NCBI RefSeq assembly: GCF_001625305.1
Contig: NW_017803046.1
Location: 3,462,556 to 3,526,555 of the forward strand
Source of the DNA: Branchiostoma belcheri
Lineage: Eukaryota > Chordata > Leptocardii > Amphioxiformes > Branchiostomatidae
Reading direction: 5' to 3'
Length of the DNA stretch: 64,000 nt
Shown one piece after another: positions 39,099 through 51,020 of this stretch; within the stretch, counting starts at the first letter, position 1, and each line of letters opens with the position of its first letter. Below the pieces are notes generated by a model. It was not told the DNA's origin. It did not search any database and worked only from the letters and a program-made list of their open reading frames with translations. Position numbers and translations under genes: made by a program.

Positions 39099-42000
39099 GG
39101 TTACCGCTAACATAACTCACTATCTGTTTATTTCAGCTAGTGGACAGCATTGTGTTAGCCAGGAAAAAGTATCTAGGTTTCAAGATATCCTTCCATTTTA
39201 TCTAGTTTCCAGGCCTGCGTGAACATCAACAAAGATAAAGATCAGTTTCGAACAATACAAGTCGCTAAACGTAGAAATAGCTAATTCAATCATTGTTTGG
39301 ATTGACCTTGTGAATGACAGGATCCTTTCACACTCACACTCACTATCCAGGATTTGATTTGATCCTTTGAAGACTTAATTCCTTTTCATAAAACTGGCTG
39401 GCACGACTAGACAAAGGAAACATCCACAAAGCAAGTGCATCAGATATCAATCATTTTTTAGATGTCAGAGACTGGATTCTTTGGTCTACGAGCTGCCTGC
39501 CCCACTTTCAGACAATATATGGATGGATTCTAATGGGACGCCACGTCTGGTTTTGACACAGGGAAATGACCAATTAAAGATGAATCACTCCGTACTTTCA
39601 ACTTAAGCATGGATGGAGAATTCATCGCACTCCTGGAGATGACACCTGACTCTGCATTCGTTATAACTGCACGTTTCCTCTGCACAAGTCTTAGTCATGA
39701 TTAGGCTCATGTCCAACACGTACACACAGAACAGTGACACTTCTCAAATCAGTATGCAACCCAAACGTCTTTCAGACAAAAGTCAAAAGGATTTTTTTTT
39801 CAAAGTGACGAAGTACACGTGTAAGTTGTGATGGAGCATATTTTTTTAGAAATACCATGCATCTGAGTCTGACATAAACTAAAGAAGATTACTAAAGGAA
39901 ACAGTACATATGACATATCATATGAATACTACTGATTTCAAACACTGATTCTGTCCAAATAATATTTTCCTCTTCCCATTAGCAACTGAGTTGCATGGTA
40001 TCAGTTTGCTCTTTCAACACCATCGTTGCAGTCTCGATCACTTTCATTTTGTTGAATTGTTACTACTTTTGGACTCGGCATTTGCATGGACTGTTACAAA
40101 GGGTCTTTCACTTCAAAGAAAGGTATCAGGTGCATTCAGTGTAACCTTGTTCACATTGTTTGTCGTGTTCTGCTGTTCTTTCATACCTTTCTGCTCACAC
40201 AGGAAATCCAGAGTCTGGGTCTCAGTTTCCAGACGCACAAAAATCTTCTAAACAGGAAATCTCATTTGCTACAAGCATAGTCTAACCGGTAGTGCCAGTA
40301 GTATGGTATTCCAAAATATGACCTAGATAAAGTGCATAGAAAAACAATATTGCACAAAAAGGAATGTCCTTCAAAATCCTTTCCTTACTCTAAGTATCAA
40401 TCACTAGGGAATATCTAAGTATCCATTATTAGCCAGTTTTCATAACATAGGTGTCATAAGCAAGATAAAATATTGTTAAGTAGGGAAATAATCTGGAGAT
40501 TAAGAAGACTTATTCCTTAATGCGGGGCTCATCTGTTCTCATGGTTCGTGGGGGTTGGAGCTGGGGGCAAAAGGAAGGAAGTGCTTACATGGGCTAGCAA
40601 TGACTAATGTCACATAGCTCTCAGTACGGTGAGAGCCGAAAAGTTTGTACTTTAATCAGCTTCCTGTTCAATTACTTGGAAATCCTCACTGATGGGCATG
40701 GGTTTTCTGGAAACTCACTCTCTCACTCACTATCGTCTGTTGTTCCATGTCTTTCGAGGGTTAGACATACATTTGTAGATGTCATGGATGTCGTGCCTTG
40801 ATGGCAAACAATTGCAAAATTGGAGTCTAAAATTACTCTAAAGCTTTGAGATAGGGCCTTTATCATATCAGAAAAAGTATTTTTATGACAAATGGGACTA
40901 TGTAAGACTGGGGATTACTATATTACTATCCTTACACCAACGTTTTTACTTCTCTCAGTCACACATACTTGTTGACATGGACCATACGTTGTTGCGTATC
41001 AGTTCCTAGGTAGGTTCGTAAGCATTTACAAATGTAGCAATGAGAAACATTTCCCCTTGCAGATTACGGCCCAATCACAACCACTGAATTATTGATAGAA
41101 ACGTTTAGGTTACCTCCAATACTCCGTTACACCAAGGAGAAATCAGAATGTGCACTTTGAAGTCAAGATGAATTTTTCATTGTTGGCCCAAATTACACTT
41201 TGTTGGAAATCACAAGGGGCAACCTACGCTGTAAGATCAAATACAGGTGTCAAGATACCGCTCCGAACTTACTGTATCTCAAAGGACAGACCTTTGAAAT
41301 TGGCTCTAAGCTTTTTTTTCTTCAATGTTTTTATGTAACCGCAGCTTTTAAGGGCTCAGTCAGCTGCTTTATCACTCTCTGAGTCATCACCAAAAATCTC
41401 GCAAACTTTTCTGATTCACCTGAAGTGTGTTCACAATGTTTTACCAGCATCGGTGTGACGGAAATCAAACCTGGAGTAATTTGTAAGAGCAATAAAGTCA
41501 GCTCCTCTGAGGAGGCCGGTCCTGGATACCTTCATCAGCGTTCAGCCATCTCAATTAACTTTGATCCTTACATGTCCCTCTTCGTTAATGGACCTTCCAG
41601 CTTGGGTAATTGTGTTTAGACTGATGAGAAAAGAAGAGGGTCAGGAAGATCGATGTGGACGTAAGGACAACAAGTCAATGCTTGGCCCGACAGAGACCAT
41701 TCACACATCTCAAACAAAATCTATACCGACGCGAATTGGTACGATGAAAGTCCTAAATGGCTGGGGGATATAGCTGGAAATTGGATGGCCGGAATCGCGA
41801 CATTAGGAACAGAATGGAAGATATTTGGGGGGAAGTTTCCTTTCAACTTCAGAGATCAAAATGTCGCCTCCATGGCAGGACTGCCATGCACGGGGAGGTG
41901 GTCCTCTGATGTCAGCCCAATGACAAATTCACCAGCCTCACTAAATGGAAGAGATGGCCTCTTTACATAAATGTCCAACCAGTTCAGCAAGGAAAGCCTG

Positions 42001-42894
42001 ACCTACAAAATAGTGCCCATGTCCATCCATACAAATTGACCCTGAAGGAAAACCTAGGCTGGGATTATCTCCTGCTATCTTGAAATTAGTTTGTGTCTTA
42101 TGAGCTGAAAATCTCGCAAATTCGTCTGCATTACCGGCAACACGCAATGTATGTGTTCCGACAGTCGAGAATGCACTTAGCGGTGTGGTGCTAATCAACA
42201 GGTAGCTCACCAAATGATGCAGATGTGTACACTACTGGTAACACTAATATTACAGCCATTTGTAAGTGCAGTTTCAAATAAACAAACGAAACGGCAAGCT
42301 TAAGAAATTGAAGATTTCACACCATGAAGCACCAAGGGTTGTTATTAAATTCTTGTTTTATTCATTAATGTGAATTTCTTGATGATTCTGTCATACTGCA
42401 CTGTCACTTCCTCCAAGTCTGTGGAGAAACTATCGGTATTTTGACCTGCACCTCGTAATATTTGAATACTACTATATAGTACTCAATTTCTACATCCAGG
42501 AGTGTAATAATTCTCAAAAAATCTTGGAAAGTCTCTTTGATGTCCAAGCAAGAGCATTGCAGAGAACGTGCATATGAAAAGAAAGCGTGCTCGTTATTGT
42601 GCTGAATGGCAGTAAAGTTGCCACAACAACAGGAAAGATGGGAAATCACCATACTTTGCAACAGTATAAGGATGAGGCTTTGTACAGAAGAAACATTCAA
42701 ACCTTCAGTTCCCACAACACAGCAGATCAATAGTTGAAATCCTGTACAGACTGGTATAAGGAAAAGCACAGGTATGCAAGACATTGCACAGGATAAAAGT
42801 ACCTGGGGAAAGAAGACTCAAGAAAGCAGAGGCTGAACAAATAGTAATACCGGTACAATATTTACAAATATATATATTTTGATAAGTCACTTAC

Positions 42895-42925
42895 CTTGCA
42901 GGTTTATCAACTTTTTTGGCATGAA
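42895..42925 (-). CDS. very short possible exon before a strong donor
   Basis: CTGCAAG|GTAAGT (GT at 42894-42893) is a near-perfect minus-strand donor. Upstream, an ATG at 42922 reads MPKKLINLQ and ends in phase 1 like the other start exons, but its context is ordinary and there is no promoter-like composition. No convincing acceptor lies nearby. It may instead be a noncoding exon end or a decoy site. Confidence 0.2.
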
Positions 42926-43267
42926 TGTTAAATTGTATAGCAAAATAAAATCAGTAACCAATTCTTTTAAATATGTGTCTGACAAAAATTAAAAGGACCA
43001 AATTAATATTCTCCACAGTAATTTTCAATTTTTTTTCATTTTCAGTAAATTTCCAGAGAATCAAAAAACTATCTCAAAAAGGCAAAGAACAGCGCATCAA
43101 ATTTTAGAGCTATTCCCAAAACAAATTTGAAAAGGTATTTCACATTATACCAGTTACATGTACATCTTCCAGAAGAGGATCTTGAAGTTAAAATGTTCTT
43201 GTACTTCTGACAATCATTCAATCATTCATTCCTTCTATGCATCTATCCATCCACCCATCCTTCCTAC

Positions 43268-43513
43268 CTTGGCTGTACATGCTGAAGGCATTGCTGACAG
43301 ACAAGGGTGTTCCTGAGAGGTCAAACGTGCTGTTGGAGGAGTGGGGGGTGAGGGGAAGGCTGCCCAGGCTGTCTCGCAGACCCAGGCTGTTCCTGCTGTC
43401 CTGTTTGGAGCCGAAGCTGTCCGCTGCGGAGCGGGGCGTCACCGGGAGGCCTGACATGCTGTCTCTTCCTGCCATGCTGATTCTTCCCTCATTCTTCAAA
43501 TCCCTGTACCCAT
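43268..43513 (-). CDS. Ser-rich internal exon, 246 nt, phase 1-1
   Basis: This is one of the best-supported exons. The minus-strand acceptor TGTAATATTTTCAG (AG at 43515-43514) and donor CAAG|GTAGGA (GT at 43267-43266) enclose exactly 82 codons, open in phase 1. It begins DGYRDLKNEGRISMAGRDS and is dominated by Ser, Leu, Asp and Gly. Two internal copies of one motif are visible, RDSMSGLPVTPRS and RDSLGSLPLTPHS, each followed by a Ser-rich linker and Phe; the exon ends NAFSMYSQ. LPxTP gives proline-directed Ser/Thr phosphorylation candidates. GC content is well above the flanks. It is probably a disordered regulatory segment. I do not recognise the protein. The same LPVTP string recurs in the 2.7 kb cassette, which is the main argument that both belong to one gene. 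Confidence 0.65.
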
Positions 43514-43602
43514 CTGAAAATATTACAAGAGTAAAACACTTCAGTCCACAGTTTTCCGTGAATAGTTTCATCAAGTCACTGAGAACAGAGACTCTTTTTA
43601 CA

Positions 43603-43663
43603 CAACTTTATTCACAGCCGATATTTCGGTGACTGTCTGTCACCTTCCTCAGGCCAATTCTAA
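43603..43663 (-). mobile_element. truncated retroelement 3' tail with hairpin and AATAAA
   Basis: Read on the minus strand the tail encodes PEEGDRQSPKYRL followed directly by TGA, and the stop codon overlaps AATAAA (TGAATAAAG). I recall this kind of ending in metazoan retroelement copies, but could not check it. The core holds a 6-bp perfect hairpin (GGTGAC, 5-nt loop, GTCACC at 43644-43628), preceded by CTGAGGA and followed by GAAA. An in-frame stop just upstream shows that only the last ~60 bp remain. It lies about 90 bp upstream of the acceptor of the 246-nt exon, in the intron, and in the same orientation. Confidence 0.5.
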
Positions 43664-45236
43664 CCAGTCCAAAGAATTTCTCAGTCAACATTTTTTTCTT
43701 TCATCTTTTACTTGATGCCTGAAATCAAAGACAAAAGTTAGTAGGAATTGCCCAACAATCAAAAGTCCCTCCACACTGTCTTTCACTTCAAACATCGATC
43801 AAACCCAAGGTATGATGATTACCTTCTTCAAGAAGGTTATGTTTCTGGAATTTGTAAGTTTCCGTTATCATCATCTCATAAATATGGAAGAAAGATGCAT
43901 TTACACAGTTTTACTGATTCAAACTTCCCTATTTTGTAATACAAAAGGCTGTTTAAGTGATATAATGTTGAGCATGATTTGCTTGCAAGGAATGTTTAAA
44001 AATAACCTGTGATAAATACATGTATCAGGTGAGACTACTCTGCCTAGGGGACCATTCTATCTTGAACAATTAATTCTGGCAGACTGATTACATACAAGTT
44101 TTCCAGTGACTACAAAACTAATGTGCTAACTTAATCAGTACACTATACCACAGCAGCAACTTTGTCACATGATGTATTGATGTAATAATACATTAATTCT
44201 TTCATCATCTATCTTGGAGAATGCAAATTTGCATTACATTTTATGTATGCCATATGAAGCATGAATAATATGGCATTGCTCAAATCATTACAAAATGCAA
44301 CATGTTTCGATACTCGTTAACAGTTTTCCACATTTTTGTAATTTGTACAAGTAAAAGTCACAATTAAGTTGGAGGTTGAACATTCAGTGCGCAATAAACT
44401 GTTACTTTGATTAATCTTCTTTGATCTGCTTCATTTCTATGGTTACTAAACAACTACCAACATTGGGCATTAGCGATTAAACAAGGTCGAACCATTTAAA
44501 AATCCTGTCCGCCATATGGTAGGGGGCCTTGCCTTAGGCAATGGTTTTGGAGCTTTCCGTCAATACATCTGATACATTTTTCTCCATTTTAATGGGGAAG
44601 GCATGGGTTTGGTTTCGACTGATAACACACATAAAGGGGCAACGCAATGCATCAAATACAAACAGCCCCTGGAGAACAATGCATTGACATAGAAAAACAT
44701 TCACATTTATCTGAATCAACAAGACATAAGCAGCAGAATCAGGTCATCCATTGTTGGATCATTTCAAGGATGACACAATGATAATAGGTCAAGACAGGTG
44801 TTATCACCCAAGTGTGAAATGGACAGGTATGTCAGAACTTGCAGGTCCAGTTCCCTTTCTCTCCACACAACAGACAGGACCTGACATCCCGCATCATTTA
44901 TTATTACAACAGGGACAACTTGAAATAACTGTGGAGGACAAAACACACAAAGGCTTCTGATTTCCTCTTTATCTATTATTAATTGTCTCCCAACCTATTG
45001 ACCCTTTTCTTTTGTAGCAACATCAAATCTAATAGCAACATGATAATGCAGCTGCAATGTACACTTCAAATGGATGTTCCACCTATTCTGTGGCAGTTCA
45101 CAATACTGATCGTGAGTGATAGCGGTGAAATATTGCCTGTCCTCTGTCACTGTCACTTTGAATTTGGGACGACACCGGAAATTTGGAATCGCTTGCAAAT
45201 TTCCGGAGAAAATATCTTGATGATTTAGATACGCCA

Positions 45237-45346
45237 TGTGTGGCAGAAGCGGTTAGCGACCCCGCTGCTTTGCCATCTGGATCGAAATCCGTGGATCCAG
45301 AGGGCGGGGGTTCAAACCCCGCTCATGCACTTTATGACGGCATTGC
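45237..45346 (+). mobile_element. tRNA-derived SINE head (type II, Leu/Ser-like)
   Basis: The A-box-like TGGCAGAAGCGGTTAGCG is followed by a perfect 8-bp hairpin (TCTGGATC ... GATCCAGA, about 45275-45300) and then the B-box arm GCGGGGGTTCAAACCCCGC, which folds as a T arm. The extra hairpin before the T arm resembles the long variable arm of Leu or Ser tRNAs. The acceptor stem (GCCATGTG versus TCATGCAC) pairs badly, so this is most likely a tRNA-derived SINE and not a functional tRNA gene. Confidence 0.6.
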
Positions 45347-45735
45347 ACCAGCAGATTTAAAGGGGACATAAGCTTCCAGTCCGCATGTATGCCTCGGGCA
45401 TCAAACGCAAAAATACCCAACACACTTATCAATTACATTTGTAAGTGCTTGCCTTCCCTCCTGTCACTCACGGACCAATTCACAGGTACTATAATTTATG
45501 TGGAACCTTTATAAAGACCATACAATATAGATATCTTGTATAAAACATGTAAGCATTGTAGCATTTACACCATTTTTGAAATGTAGAAAACACCTCTTCA
45601 AAATTACCAAGTGACACCTGTTTATTGAGTTTTTAAAACAAAAATATGAATAAAAACATGTTGTAAAGTTATCCCAAGGCCAAGGGCAAGTTTCATGTCG
45701 GACCAATTGAAGTTGTCAATCCCTCTGTTCATTAC

Positions 45736-45946
45736 CTTCACTCTGGAGGTTTGCATAACATTCTTTGGGCAAGAACAGTTGCCGTCTCTTATCTTTGAAG
45801 TTGAATAACCTTGCGTCTAGGAGGTTGTTGACCATCCCTTGAAGGCCATTGAACCAGTACAGTAGACACATGGCCTTGGGCAGACTGCCAAACAACCAAG
45901 CCTTCATAAATACACCAGGTGAGTCACACCGCAGGAATGGGGTCAG
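45736..45946 (-). CDS. possible coding exon, unidentified
   Basis: A minus-strand frame is open for 70 codons between an in-frame TAA and the donor GAAG|GTAATG (GT at 45735-45734), ending in phase 1. The peptide looks like a folded segment: KAMCLLYWFNGLQGMVNN, then a basic FKDKRRQLFLPKECY near the end. The acceptor at 45947 (GTATAAAAG) is poor, so the 5' limit is uncertain; an in-frame ATG at 45907 could be the start but has a weak context. Its last base joined to the 43.4 kb exon reads through in frame. Against it, a good plus-strand donor (CCAG|GTGAGT at 45918) lies in the same stretch, so the other strand may be the used one. Confidence 0.3.
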
Positions 45947-48076
45947 CTTTTATACCATGTCAAACAACAGGTTCCTGAATTCTCCAACCAACGGCAGGAT
46001 ATTAAATCACGCCTCGCCGTACAGGTTTCCATCAATGCTAATGATGCAGTTTGATTACACACTAATCCACAAGAATGGGAAAAATCTCGCTTAAGTCTTC
46101 CCTTCCCAGGTACGTCATCCATTTCGTAGGATGCAAGGAATTCGCAATGATATTACAGGAGAAATTTATTGGGTCATCAAACAATATGGCTGGTGAGTGT
46201 GTTTGAGCGCAGGCGCAGAGACGACTAGACAGCCCGTAATCAAGTGGTACAGGGAAGGAGATGACAGGCAACTCTTTTCTCAGCAATATGATTGATCACA
46301 TTTGATGGAGAAATTGGTTGATGTAACTTTTTTTCTTAAGAATTCCACTTCGTTTTTTCAAATTGCTATCTACTTCAATATATGATCCAGTCACAAAACT
46401 CTCATTTACAGAACATTTATACAACTCTACATGAAAATAGTTGTCCTAGCAAGAAAAAATATGAGGAAAAGTGAGAGTATCTCATATTATCTCTTCTTTG
46501 CTTACTCAGCAACATTACAGTATCCCTTAAGTTTACGTTTCCTTTCTCCATCTATCTTGAACTCTTTGCCAGTCGCAAAATATCAGTAGACTTTTAAACT
46601 TTTTTTTCAACAACTGCCATAGTCCCCAGCCATACTCTTCATTCAAGTTCACATGGTACCATCATGGTGTAAAAATTGTAGTCTGATCTCAAATTTTATT
46701 TCTTAACACAAACTTCTGTCAAGGGCAAGCATTTATTCTAAAGAAATTGCAATCACTGTTATCACATAATGTGGAAACAGGTGTAGTACATTGTGTCTTC
46801 ATGGCAAAGTAGGATTATTTTTATTTCGTCCAAGACACAAAAATATGGCATGCTTTGCTAAGGGGAGGTATAAGAAGTTACATAATATCAACAACATTTA
46901 CATGGGTTTACTTCGGGCTTCCTTGGTGCTCGCTCAGCCATGAAACTCGGTAGTTCGCCACTTTCCCCCTGATATATCATCAAGTGGTTGTGGCCTAATT
47001 ACAGCAAGAAGCAATTACTCCTGCCTGGATGCTGCTTGATCTATGGTGTCTCCCCACAAACAGATCCAAGGTTCTTAATAAAGTGAGTTGTGTGACATCA
47101 GTGTTATCTGTGCCATCTCCTCTGGGCCCACTAATGATACATCTGGAGACTTTGATCGTAATTACTGGGCCATGTCTAAATGGACGCCTCGTACATCAGA
47201 ACACAGAGCGCTGCTATCGACTTCTATCAATGATTCACTGGACATGTGCTACTTAAAGAGCAATAAAATGCCTGTCAATTTGTAGGTGTCACAAGAGTAT
47301 CAATAGGAGCTCTAACTTTCCGTCTTTCGTGGAGACTTACACCAAAGACCCATGAGGCACGATGTACAAGGCAAAACAAGATGACAGTGTTTAATTTTTC
47401 TAAATAATATGAATGCCTAATACAATTTTAAAACCCTGGAATAGATGATGTTACAATGGATCAAGTCTAATGGATCGAAAGTTTTCTGAAGCTGGCATAT
47501 CCTCACATTTAGCTATATCAATTTTAGCATGTACAATTATACAATTCTGTCATCAACAATTGAGTACTGTTTCCTATCCTTGGTTTTTTTTGGAAAGAAG
47601 TAGATTTTTGGACGGTGATGAACAAGCAAAAACCAATGCGTGTTAGTTAGGATGTCTCTATAAAATGAACTTTTGTTGTTGATCACAAGAACCAAAAAGG
47701 CAATTGGAGATGGCAGACCTCACCCCTTTCATGTATGTCAGAAACATACACACACAGACATGACAAAAACATTACATAATCTTTGCCCCATGGGAGGAGA
47801 AATAAAAAGGAATAATTATTGATATTCACAATATGCACATCTCCAAGGCAGAGGCAAATAACATATCATGTAATTATGCAAATTTAACCTCATTTGCATA
47901 TATCACCCTTCTCCCTGCTGCTCCTCAATGCCCAGAATCTGTATTGACATCAGCAGTAAGGTGGAGGTTATTAGCATTTCTGGTGACGTGTTTCAGTTGA
48001 TGGGAACTGACACTGCAGATCTTCTTGTGCAAAACAAACCTTATTGCCTACATTGATAAATCAATGACTTCCTTAC

Positions 48077-48097
48077 CATTATTACTGACTTGTCTTC
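48077..48097 (-). CDS. candidate 21-nt microexon, phase 1-1
   Basis: The minus-strand acceptor TCAATATTCCAG, preceded by a T/C-rich stretch (ATTTCCTATTTTATC), and the donor AATG|GTAAGG (GT at 48076-48075) enclose exactly 21 nt. Phase 1 is open and encodes RQVSNN between split codons; phase 2 contains a stop. The joined reading continues the 51.6 kb microexon and runs into the 43.4 kb Ser-rich exon (split codon G|AT gives Asp). Small symmetric exons of this kind are typical of alternatively spliced cassettes, but a chance pairing cannot be excluded. Confidence 0.4.
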
Positions 48098-49262
48098 CTG
48101 GAATATTGATCATTTTGATAAAATAGGAAATTACACAATACATACCCTAATACCCTGTATTCTTATTGCTTTAGACTTATTGCTATAGTGATTGATGATA
48201 TTCAGTACCACACCTAAAATAATGTACAGTCTAATTCTATTTCATGTATTTTACAACCATAAACTGTTTTTAATTCACACAATTCATGTTAATTCAGAAC
48301 TCACTAACGAATCCTCATTAAAATACTCCGCATTTCATAAAATCAATATCAGTGCAGTACAAGTGAACATCAGCTGAGGAACTACCTACGTTCTGTTGGA
48401 CTCATTATGCTAACAGTGGCAAAAGAAAGACTTCCCCTGGCAAAGAAAAGTAACAAAAGACTCACTTATGGACAAAATTGATACCCGTGTATGCGGAGAA
48501 AAGGGTCACTCTTCCCTTTGTGGCGTATCTATTTGTCAATATCAGCAGTTCCAATTATACCAAAGTCTATATCAATCCCTGGCAGCTTTGATACTTATGT
48601 TGCATTAGGTTTACCATCCATCCAGACTCCCAACCCTCACTGGAGCATACTTCCTACCAATTTGGCCAACTAGAGAAGGGATACAACTGTCAGGTGCAAT
48701 CTTAGCTTCCATTCTTGTCCTACATGGAAGCCATTTCTCTTTGTCAGGATGAAAAGACATAGATACTTGCTCCTGAGGTTGCCATGTATTAGCAGGTCAC
48801 TGAGGCAATTAGTTTTTTTTTTTAACTTGATCGGTTATGCAATAGTGCTGTCCAGAATAATAATGCTTTTCCACAAAAAGCAAGCTGCAAGGAACAGCTG
48901 ATCATTCTACCATACTCCACCAGTGCTGGTGCTGACAGAAAGAATCACTGAACGGAAAGCATTTGGGTTGAGGAATGATTGAATGAGAACAGCACTTCTG
49001 TAATCCCAAAAGTAAGGAAATGTCAATTGTCACATAATGGCCAGGTAACTTTTCACCAACATCAATTCTGAGGAAGTCATTCTGTGATCCTTTACTTGCC
49101 GAGCAGGCAATCTCAGAAGTGTTAGGAATGATGCATGTTTGCCCCACATTTGGTAATGAGAACCTCCTGGGCTGAGAGAAAGTTGATGTCCATACTGGTG
49201 ACCCCAGCAGGTTTACAGGAGTTGAACACCACCAATCATGTGCAACAACTTATCTGGGACAC

Positions 49263-49345
49263 CGGGTAGCCTGCAGTGGTCTAGTGGGTAGCAATCCCAC
49301 TTTTGGCTCGCAAGGTTTGAATTCGAATCCATTCTGAGCCCCAAT
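49263..49345 (+). mobile_element. tRNA-derived SINE head
   Basis: The A-box-like TGGTCTAGTGG (about 49276) is followed 40-50 bases later by a B-box-like GAATTCGAATCC, the spacing of an internal RNA polymerase III promoter. The cloverleaf is imperfect: acceptor-stem pairing is poor and the T-loop stem is degraded. That points to a SINE head rather than a working tRNA. No intact anticodon assignment is safe. Confidence 0.6.
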
Positions 49346-49456
49346 CAACACACCTCTGCTTACAAGTTACAATTTACCTGCACTATATGTATTAGTAAGA
49401 CTAGTATAGAAACAGCACCAGATATTGGCCTCCTCACACCAAAACAGATCACTCAC

Positions 49457-49505
49457 CTTGCTTGCAATAAAAGGAACAGCAAGAGACTTAAAAGTCACCT
49501 GAACT
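49457..49505 (-). promoter_or_regulatory. candidate recursive splice site (weaker than 61.6 kb)
   Basis: On the minus strand the run CTTTTAAGTCTCTTGCTGTT continues CCTTTTATTGCAAGCAAG and then GTGAGTGATC, so a pyrimidine-rich acceptor ends directly on a strong donor (AAG|GTGAGT, GT at 49456-49455). A 4-nt exon (CAAG) is formally possible but unlikely. Position between the 51.6 and 48.1 kb microexons fits stepwise removal of a long intron. The final CAAG rather than CCAG or ACAG makes it weaker. Confidence 0.3.
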
Positions 49506-50495
49506 GCACCCGATCAATGTTGATAAAATATCTTAACAAGATACATGTATTCCCCTGTTTCAGTGTTTGAAGTGAAAAGCAGAAATACATTGAATACCTA
49601 ATATGCCTAAACACGACATCACTTGGCTACAAGCCCGGAGCAATTCTTGGAATTTAACTATAGAATGTTAAAAATATAACACTCATAATAGCAGGCTGAG
49701 CTCAGGATGGACTGACACACAAAATGCATTGTTCAGTATTGACGTTATTTAGGGCAAATCACACAGACTTCTACCTTCATCTTATAATTAAAAAAGGGAA
49801 TATCTTTTTCTTTGAAATAATATCCTCTTCTTAGAAATCGGGAGAGAGGATTTTCTTTAAGCTGGAAGTCCTCTCCTGTGGAAACATACAGAACTTCAAA
49901 TTTAAAGGATTGGTCATCCAATCACTTTAGAACTCATAGAAAGTTAATAATTTAGAGGGACATGAACTTCTATCAGCAATGTAAGATAAACAGTACTGGC
50001 AACTAGACTTAGTTTGCTACATCTCTGAGGCATTAAGGGGCCAAAATATGTATTTCATTGAGCATTTTGCAGTTAATTTAGAACAAGAATTTTTTTTTGC
50101 AAATCTGAAAAAAATGGACAGGGCGATCTGAGAAGCAACAAATTAAATTGGTGTGGCCTTAAAATCATTTGAAAATCAATGAAATCTTTCCTGATTATGG
50201 GTGGAATCTTTGTTCATGCACACCTTTTCTTGGTAACAGCACTCTGTGGATTTTCATTCATTGATTTCTGAAACTGTCCCAAACAATTTCATCATCTGCA
50301 TACAAATGAGGTGTACAAACAATGGAAATCAATAACAGATATATTCATTTCTATTAGTGCTGAAAAGATAGAAAAATGTTTATCCCAGTCCTTTTTGCTG
50401 ACAGTTTGATGCAAATTTTACCTCAAGAAATACAAGTGCTAGGAATGAAAGACCAAAAATTCTCTAGTCATGTACATTTCTTCTAATAACAAAAG

Positions 50496-50522
50496 TGTAT
50501 GTATGTATGTATGTATGTATGT
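50496..50522. repeat. GTAT tetranucleotide microsatellite
   Basis: About six tandem GTAT units. A shorter run of the same unit occurs at 30333-30351. Confidence 0.9.
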
Positions 50523-50624
50523 AATATAATAACATTAGTAAGACTAGTATTGTTTCCTTCAGATGAAGCCACATTGCGTTAACATAACCAGCATGCTGCC
50601 CAAGCATACTGACAAAGACCTAAA

Positions 50625-51020
50625 AGCTCCGCCTAGCGTTCCGCATTTCTAGGCCAAACACAGCAGCTCAGTTTGAAAACCGCCTGTGGACAGTGACATA
50701 TAATGGACTCTGATGTTTACACTTTACTGCATACAGTGTGACTAAAGGATCGGTTGTTCTAACTATCAATGGCATCCTTCAATTCAAACCTCAAGTAAGC
50801 AGCACACCAACCAATTTGAGCTCCACATAGTGAACTTACCATTGAGTTTTCCCTGACAGTACTTGTATATACTTGTTCTACATTTAGACCATTGCTACAA
50901 CCTCCAGTTTACCGAACGTTCAATGGGACAAAAGCCCCGCCTAGCGATCGGCATTTCTAGGCCAAACCTAGGGGGTCATGGATTTATACTATTGGCGGCA
51001 TACTACTACAATGGACTGGG
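50625..51020. repeat. diverged direct repeat pair, ~300 bp apart
   Basis: The core TCCGCCTAGCGTTCCGCATT at about 50628 recurs as CCCGCCTAGCGATCGGCATT at about 50936. Both continue TTCTAGGCCAAAC and, after a variable spacer, AATGGACT. GC content is higher than in the flanks. It is probably an old segmental or tandem duplication of a roughly 300 bp unit. Confidence 0.6.

Larger units (their letters stand above)
34000..43260. other. intron-like stretch
   Basis: Apart from the 37.3-37.8 kb open frame, the 39.07 kb trinucleotide repeat and the possible 42.9 kb exon, I see no supported gene here. A plus-strand acceptor-like site (CTGTTTATTTCAG at about 39137) is followed by a 22-codon open stretch, but its donor is weak. 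The 41.4-42.2 kb segment is less AT-rich than its surroundings and has several short overlapping open frames on both strands; it could be a regulatory element. Confidence 0.4.

Noticed and set aside
44751..44828. Plus-strand frame ending at ACAG|GTATGT
   Set aside because: Donor is good but no acceptor, promoter or second plus-strand exon supports it.
45237..49345. The two tRNA-like sequences as real tRNA genes
   Set aside because: Acceptor stems do not pair and no clean anticodon arm can be drawn; SINE heads fit better.
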